A stretch of DNA of 64,000 bases from Heterobilharzia americana (taxonomy: Eukaryota; Platyhelminthes; Trematoda; Strigeidida; Schistosomatidae), in assembly GCA_944470555.2 (NCBI GenBank), contig OX104127.1, positions 24,009,661 to 24,073,660 on the forward strand. Reading direction: 5' to 3'. The notes beneath the pieces are model-generated. The model made no database searches. It was given only the letters and a program-made list of their open reading frames with translations, and was not told where the DNA came from. Position 1 is the first letter of the stretch. The number at the start of each line of letters is the position of its first letter. The translations under genes and the position numbers were made by a program. Shown in pieces: positions 58,801 through 64,000 of the stretch.

Positions 58801-60669
58801 TTCTCACTGTGCCGTTCAGCCTCATAGCGCAGAGGCGACTATCAACTGGGATCCAGTCTAGTAGTGAGTTTTCTGCCCTGGTGCTTAATGCTATACCTAC
58901 ACCTGCAAGACCACGAGAGCTAGCTATCGAATCTCCAGAAACTCGAAGGGTGAATTTTGCAGATTCACCAGATTGGTCAGGAGAGGTCAGGTGAATAACC
59001 ACACTTGGGTCCTGTATGCGTGTCTCACAAACACAGCACACATCCATGCCCGAGTTGCTAGAGTCTTTGCCAACGAAGCCTGTTGGCCAATTTGACGGAG
59101 GGTGCGGACATTGAAGGCTCCAATATGTAATTTGGAGCGTGGTTTAAGGAGACCAGGGACGCTGTTCTGTGGACTCAGATCGTTGTCGAAGGCTGCAGAG
59201 GTAGGAGAAATTGAAGATGATGCAGCATCATTAATTAAGAGACGTGAAGGAAGATTAGAAGGTAATGATGGAGGAGGAGGATAGCAGTCAGAAGAAACTT
59301 GGGTGCTGACAGAGTTGTGAGGGCGGTTGACACTTCCCGGCTGCCCACACCGTGGAAGGCTATTTCTTCTTAAGGTACCTGAAAGAGATTTGTGTGACCG
59401 CAGAGCCCATCGCATCCCACCGGAAGGCCTGTCACACCCAGCCTTTTGAGTATGATTATTTTGAATTTTTGTATTTTTGGGGCCGGATGAGCGAAAGGAA
59501 ACGACAAGTGAACCAACACCGCCGGCCCGGCAGACCGTGGGGCGTGGTGGAGTGTGTTATTTTTGGGGCCGACCTTTTCTAACCCCCCCTTCCACTGAGA
59601 AGGCAGCATCAGCTTGGCACTGCTGGTCATCCAAGGGAAACACCTTACTGCTGTCACACCCCATCCAGCTAGCAGCAGTACGACTTCGCCCTCAGACCCC
59701 CATCATAGTGTAGCAATTTACACTATAACGGTAACTGCTTTTCGTCTAACCACTACCCAACAGACCTTTCTGGTATGGTAGGACCTCGAGGGAACAAGCG
59801 TTCCACCAGCATAGCTCGTTGGGTCATTGTGATATGCAAGCCCGACCACCACGTCAAGGTAGCAGCTATCGCTAGATAATCTGTTGAACAACCTTGTACA
59901 ATTCATTGTCACGTCATTCGTCTCTGGGCTTATTGCATTGAAGCTAAACACCTTTGCAGCTCAACAGCGTTTCCAAGATTTTCAGTTTTTACTCAGGTGA
60001 TAGTGTATGCTACAGGACGTTATTGTCTTTACCTGACTTCATACCAAATCAGTCTACGCTTGGTACAGTCATAAAATGGGGATTTATGTTTTATGGTTAC
60101 TATTTGCGTTTCATGAAATTAGACAGCAGTCCATTTCGAATACCCTCTATTCATCTTGGTTTATTCACATAGCTTCTCTTCAGCATTTCTGGTGACTGTT
60201 TTACTTCAGTTGCATTCAGGTACTCTATTGTGTATGTAGGATGCTGTAATGAATCCGGATACTCTATCAACTGTCTTTTTTGATCAGTGCATTACGTGGC
60301 TGAATTTATTGTAAATATATTTTATAAAACCACATGTTTATCACTTGGTCATGCTTTTAATATATGCACTTCGATTTTAGATGCAATGGATGGTAAACTC
60401 TTCGATCCACTTTTAGATTTAGCAGCCAAACAATTTCTTAAAGGTCGTGATGTGACAGATATTTTGGAAACGGCTCAGAAAACGCCGGAAAACCGGATAG
60501 ATACTTCATCAAGTGACACTAATATGTATAGAAATAAATCCCAGACGCACTACCAACTCAGAGAAGAACCTTTATTGTCTTCTTCAAGTCTGTTTTTATC
60601 CTCAGAAAATGATGATAATGATAAATATAAGCGACACCGGACGTTAATGTGGTTTAAACGCTTTCTGAG
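55756..60669 (+). CDS. ZFPL1: ZFPL1, zinc finger protein-like 1 (exons 1-4; C-terminus not found)
   Basis: Join 55756-55857, 55892-56012, 56044-56307 and 60381-60669: 776 nt, 258 codons plus two bases. ZFPL1 is a conserved cis-Golgi membrane protein whose two zinc modules face the cytosol; in mammals it binds GM130. Module 1 (B-box-like) has C4, C6, C16, H19, C24, C27 and H32. Module 2 (RING-like) has C53, C54, C56, C68, C73, H78, C81, C100 and C103. The [24 protein letters not shown] and GGPVAEALR segments and the late [17 protein letters not shown] match the animal family. All junctions are GT/AG and phases agree. Human ZFPL1 is about 310 residues and ends in a transmembrane anchor; that part should be in a further exon. 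Exons 1-3 are near certain, exon 4 very likely. Confidence 0.93.
55858..55891 (+). other. ZFPL1 intron 1, 34-nt micro-intron
   Basis: Begins gtatgaag, ends ctgtgacag. Removing it joins ..NHNK to CIVKSYLRW, in line with the animal family. Reading through it meets an in-frame stop (tga), so it must be spliced. Confidence 0.92.
55892..56012 (+). CDS. ZFPL1: ZFPL1 exon 2
   Basis: 40 codons plus one base: [20 protein letters not shown].. to ..KKCVRLVCL and the g of an Asp codon. [13 protein letters not shown] aligns with the family linker between the two zinc modules; C53, C54, C56, C68 and C73 are here. Confidence 0.95.
56013..56043 (+). other. ZFPL1 intron 2, 31-nt micro-intron
   Basis: gtttgtaaag...attttctag, 31 nt. 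Splicing restores [13 protein letters not shown] across a phase-1 junction (g|at). A pyrimidine-rich 3' end remains despite the tiny size. Confidence 0.92.
56044..56307 (+). CDS. ZFPL1: ZFPL1 exon 3
   Basis: From [20 protein letters not shown] through [11 protein letters not shown] and [20 protein letters not shown] to ..SLCIPVH plus one base. It completes the RING-like module (H78, C81, C100, C103) and the conserved helix after it. The donor is gtgagt at 56308, a strong match to consensus. Confidence 0.93.
56583..57230 (-). pseudogene. RTE-like reverse transcriptase palm and thumb
   Basis: [39 protein letters not shown] (palm motif), [20 protein letters not shown] (catalytic Y-A-D-D intact), [13 protein letters not shown]. 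After a frame change: [40 protein letters not shown] and LYGCETWPV. The catalytic box is intact although the element is not. Confidence 0.9.
58376..59415 (-). pseudogene. RTE-like AP endonuclease, broken by one frameshift
   Basis: [20 protein letters not shown] (about 59130-59070), a frameshift, then [12 protein letters not shown] (catalytic Glu), [57 protein letters not shown] (catalytic D-x-N) and [11 protein letters not shown]. This is the EEP nuclease order. Final SDH is missing or shifted. The 223-codon frame (59047-58376) is the longest intact piece. Confidence 0.88.
59400..59960 (-). other. 5' region of the RTE-like element, possible structured leader
   Basis: More GC-rich than anything nearby. 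Contains attatctagcgatagctgc followed by taccttgacgtggtggtcgg (about 59884-59845). The downstream minus frame (59657-59370) has [15 protein letters not shown] and [16 protein letters not shown], which likely belong to the N-terminal part of the element protein. Some non-LTR elements start with HDV-like ribozymes; whether this one does is not decidable by eye. Confidence 0.5.
60381..60669 (+). CDS. ZFPL1: ZFPL1 exon 4
   Basis: 95 codons and partial ends: [20 protein letters not shown], a Ser-rich low-complexity part ([16 protein letters not shown]) and the conserved [18 protein letters not shown] before the membrane anchor. It ends ctgag|gtaaaa at 60669/60670, a good donor; reading on would give an immediate stop. 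The family continues with a hydrophobic anchor, so the transcript should splice onward. Confidence 0.85.
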
Positions 60670-60673
60670 GTAA

Positions 60674-61585
60674 AAGCCTAATCCGATTTTACTTTTGATT
60701 ATTCTCTTATACTTTTTTTTTCCACACCTGTTGTTTGAGCTAAAGATAATACTGGTTTTTAAACTTTCATGGATAGAGCAACATTTAAGAGTTGTCACCT
60801 ACATGATTGGGTGGTTTTTTAGTGAATTTTGTATTTGTAACACACTTCCTACAACATCATGCACCACATGACCTAATGTAACAGTGCTGTAAAAATAAAA
60901 TCGAGTAGGTAGGACAAAAAAATGAGAGGAGGGATCAGGCAGTCGGCCTTATAAGATGCCTTTAAGATATCTCCCATTGTAACTGTGCTATTTTTCACAA
61001 GTAGAGAACTCAAGAAAAACGCTACGTGCTCACCACTGATTTTAATTATGAAGTGTATTTGATGTATTTGAAGCTGCTTACTTGTCTAATCAGGGAGTCT
61101 CGAAGCATTAGTAGATGCCAGGCTAGCCTAACTAGCTTTCATCCCATAGACCATTTCAAGCACTAATCATTTCTCTTCTTTCAACTGGTTCCAAGACAGC
61201 AAACTAAGTCACTTGAGATCCACCAAGATGACTTTTGATATACATCATACCCAAAAATGCGCTACCGCACCTCAGAATTACCTACATATTAGTTTTATTT
61301 CATGCAAACAATCCTCGGAAGACAACGGTGAACAGATACAAAGTTGTCGGTTGTCTTCAGCTCAAGCAGGCCTTGTGTTGCTCGTTTAGGGGAAGACTGC
61401 TTGCACTGACTCGTTGTATACCCAACCTTTAACAGTCAGTTGAGAGTGCCAACTGTGACTCAGGTATAGTTATGATGCTCTAGCTTTCAATATGAGATTT
61501 GAAATGTCATCACTTGATTTTACCTAATTGGTTGGTACTTAGCTTACTGGAGGTTATCACTTATAAGCCCTTGGATTCTCATCTG
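60674..61585. other. start of ZFPL1 intron 4 or 3' region; no exon recognised
   Basis: No hydrophobic anchor exon with a phase-2 acceptor was found. A 65-codon frame (61235-61432) is not part of the family. Confidence 0.4.
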
Positions 61586-61589
61586 TGAT

Positions 61590-63270
61590 GACAAAAGACA
61601 GACAGAATCAATGCAAAATCTTGCACACAAGTGCATCAGTTCAAGTTGCCGCACTCTACAGTAGTGTACAGAAAAGGTGACCTAAAAGTAGACAAAGTTG
61701 TGTGTCAATAAACAGTTTGAAGATAAAGGTTAATGAGGTAATTCAAATTTCAGAAGGCATCAAATAGTGAATATATCTGCACCATTTTGACCGACTTTCA
61801 GCCATGTCACCAAGAGTCCTCAATCACTGATTCCTATCGCCTTGGGGCCTCCGGCCAGACAATATACATTTCCTCACATGACTTAGGCCAATAGTCAGTG
61901 ACTTTACCGACTGGTGCCACGTCTTGGTCTAGCCGCCGGGAACCCTCTTGCAACCTAACTCAACTTCCCTTGGCATGGCGCATCGAGGTAGGCGGCGGCT
62001 CAGCATTCACAGTACATGTCCAAGTTATTTTAGTCGAGTAAGTTCACAACCTCATCAACCGACTTGCATGTCTTACCTTGTACCCTTCGCCCAACCTCAG
62101 CACTACTCACACTATGATTTCACCAAACGCGAACAATGCTGCAGAGACATGTGATTAAAAACCTTGTAACCGCTTCGTGTCTTCTACTTTTAACGGCCAT
62201 GTCTCACAGCCGTACAAGAGGACAGAACGGAGTGTGGTGCAATATACTCGTTCCTTGGTAAGCAGTTGGATATCTCGCTAATCGACCCTATAAGTGGCAA
62301 ATTTCGAACGGGCCTTTTGTATACGAGCTGAAGTCTCGTCAGCACTCAGGCTGTTCGTGCTGATGCTGCTCCCCAAGTAAGTAAACTAGTCGACATATTC
62401 CACCACTTCATTCCGTATCATTAATCTGGGAGCATTTGCAGATCAGTCCCGGGGCATCATCCTTCATTCGACATGTCCATAACGCTTTCAGAACATACTC
62501 AGATTTCTGCTGAGTGTGTTCAGAAGATCCGGATTTTGTCAGCGTCTTCACCTAACAGGGTAATATCGTCTGCATACCCCAAGTCAACTAGACGACCTCC
62601 AGGGAGTAGATCAACCCATGTGAAGTTAGAGCTGCCTAAGGCTGTGTCTATTAGTACGTCTATGACGAACGGTGACAGTGGGCATCCCTAGTATAGACCA
62701 CTGTTTGCTGTCAATTCTAAAGACAACTCTCCATAAGCCCTTACACAGCTGCATAAGTTTGAGTAGAAAGCTTTGATTAGGGTTGTATGCTTACTAGGCA
62801 ATCCATTCACAGTCAGACAGTGCCACAACACATGGTCGACAGAGTCAAATGCCGCCTTTATGTCGATAAATATGCCAATTTTGGCCTTTGGTAGGTAGGT
62901 ATGCCTGCGTTCCAGAACCTATCAGAGAATGGAAATATAATAGATGCACCCTAGTCCAGATCTATCTGAAACCTGCCTGGTTTTCTCCAGGTTGCTGTTC
63001 TCGAGCTTCATTTATGCATTGGTTAACTATGTACCCTAGTCAAACTAGTTCCCCCATGGTTGTCACAGGAAGATTTATCTCCCTTCCTATAGACTGGGAT
63101 GGTCAGTGAAGTATACCAGTCTGACGGCACTACCTCTGATTCCCGTACACTACCTACTGCCTCTGTCACCTTAATTAGCCACTTCCTACCTCCATATAAC
63201 AAAGATTTTGTGTTTACAATCATTTCAGCCTTATTGCTAGCGTCAAGCAATGGATTTTTAGCTATCATTT
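61590..63270 (-). mobile_element. second RTE-like family, 3' half, decayed
   Basis: On the minus strand: RT fingers (63268-63030: LLYGGRKWLIKVTEAVGSVR, VPSDWYTSLTIPVYRKGDKS), palm and catalytic region near 62600-62480 (equivalent of YADDI; here ggtatgcagacgatattacc gives Y-A-D-D-I). Then the thumb (KARSKFATY), C-terminal domain and 3' UTR. The UTR shares caagttgccgcac...acagtag with 21677-21701. 5' truncated near 63270; many stops. Confidence 0.75.
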
Positions 63271-63274
63271 TAGT

Positions 63275-64000
63275 TGAAAATTCAAACTCCGTTCTGACAC
63301 GAACTTCCTCTCTAAGCTGCTGGCCACACGTATTGAGATGGTGATATTTCGTGATTGTCTGTACCTTTTAGGATGAACAAGATTTGAATCTGTGAATAAC
63401 TCATTAAAAGTTTTATATCTAATCCCACAATCCACCAATATGTTGTATGTGATATGGGCAATTTAAGTAAATACGCCGTCATCTTAGTCTAGTGGTATCA
63501 TCATTCATTTGCGATTTGATTGAAAGCTTTTCTGCCGTCCAACGTTCTATCTTCAACAGCTGATAAGCAGTTCTGACTTCATACAATGCCCTATTCTGTA
63601 TTGTTAAGCTTTACTATTGAACTATCCAAAGCACTTGCTGCTTTGTTGTGTGAATTTTCATGGATGTTTTACAAGTTCAACTTTAGACAATCGAAGGTGT
63701 TTTATGGTTTGTTACATCACCATTTCATGAAATTATTTAGTCATTTTGATTTTAAAATCTTTTGATGCTCTATAGTTACTACTATTTTATCTTGAGATTA
63801 TACTAACCACGTTAGAATGTATTTCTGAAAAGCTGATCAACTACTTGGCTTTGTATATATGCGTCTCGTAAGCACTTAAAGCACTTCAGTGACACGGATT
63901 TTCTCTTCTTTGAATATGAATTGATAATGAAGTATTTGAAATTTAGTTGACTTCGTATTCTGTAGTCAAATATATTATGATTATATTTACACTCATAGCT
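63275..64000. other. no recognised gene
   Basis: AT-rich; no exon of ZFPL1 or any other gene recognised. Confidence 0.4.

Larger units (their letters stand above)
56560..59960 (-). mobile_element. second RTE-like retrotransposon, near full length but missing its 3' end
   Basis: Order on the minus strand: GC-rich 5' region (59960-59420), endonuclease (59415-58376), linker and RT fingers (58375-57231, frameshifted) and RT palm/thumb (57230-56583). The copy stops near 56560, just after the motif Y-G-C-E-T-W-P-V. The C-terminal part and 3' UTR seen in the copies at 21620-22520 and 61590-62470 are absent. It is inactive through frameshifts. Confidence 0.85.
56308..60380 (+). other. ZFPL1 intron 3, about 4.1 kb, filled by antisense retrotransposon
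   Basis: Donor gtgagt (56308), acceptor tcgattttag (60371-60380). About 3.4 kb of it (56560-59960) is a minus-strand RTE-like element. Phase 1 on both sides supports direct joining of exons 3 and 4, though a small extra exon cannot be excluded. Confidence 0.75.

Noticed and set aside
60550..60798. Minus-strand 82-codon frame
   Set aside because: Antisense of ZFPL1 exon 4.

Overview
The window looks like eukaryotic, AT-rich, repeat-laden flatworm DNA, most probably from a schistosome-type blood fluke. Four things point there: repeats carrying hammerhead ribozymes of the schistosome Sm-alpha type, RTE-clade (SR2-like) and CR1-like non-LTR retrotransposons, several Penelope-like elements with GIY-YIG domains, and one host gene whose first two introns are only 34 and 31 nt long. 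The species cannot be fixed from sequence reading alone. Family names used here (SR2-like, Sm-alpha-like, CR1-like, Penelope-like) rest on recognised motifs and recalled family features; no database was searched.

Only one host gene could be reconstructed. It is ZFPL1 (zinc finger protein-like 1, a cis-Golgi membrane protein) on the + strand. Four exons (55756-55857, 55892-56012, 56044-56307, 60381-60669) join in frame through canonical GT/AG junctions and give about 258 codons. The C-terminal membrane-anchor exon was not found and probably lies beyond the window or was missed. The third intron is about 4.1 kb and is almost filled by an antisense, decayed non-LTR retrotransposon.

Layout. 1.2-5.1 kb: hammerhead SINEs and inverted or tandem Penelope-like fragments. 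6.6-9.4 kb: a SINE, then a Penelope-like GIY-YIG fragment between perfect 150-bp inverted repeats. 10-16 kb: a (TAG)n tract, Sm-alpha-like tandem units and a head-to-head pair of hammerhead SINEs. 16.5-19 kb and 27.4-37.2 kb: a cluster of SR2-like copies in both orientations, one of them close to full length (30.5-33.9 kb). 21.6-22.5, 52.3, 56.5-60 and 61.6-63.3 kb: copies of a second RTE-like family. 38.9-41.2 kb: a decayed CR1-like element. 43.7-44.1 kb: a long (ACCT)n array. 45.9-47.3 and 50 kb: Penelope-like remains. 52.9-53.3 kb: a 327-bp internally deleted SR2-like derivative with a clear 14-bp target-site duplication. Blocks with no recognisable gene are listed as such.

No autonomous intact element was seen. 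Three young SR2-like copies share both a frameshift and a loss of the second catalytic Asp in the reverse-transcriptase motif. This suggests that a coding-dead lineage was spread in trans or by duplication. Ribozyme-bearing SINEs, inverted Penelope ends and the dead SR2 lineage are the parts most worth a second look.
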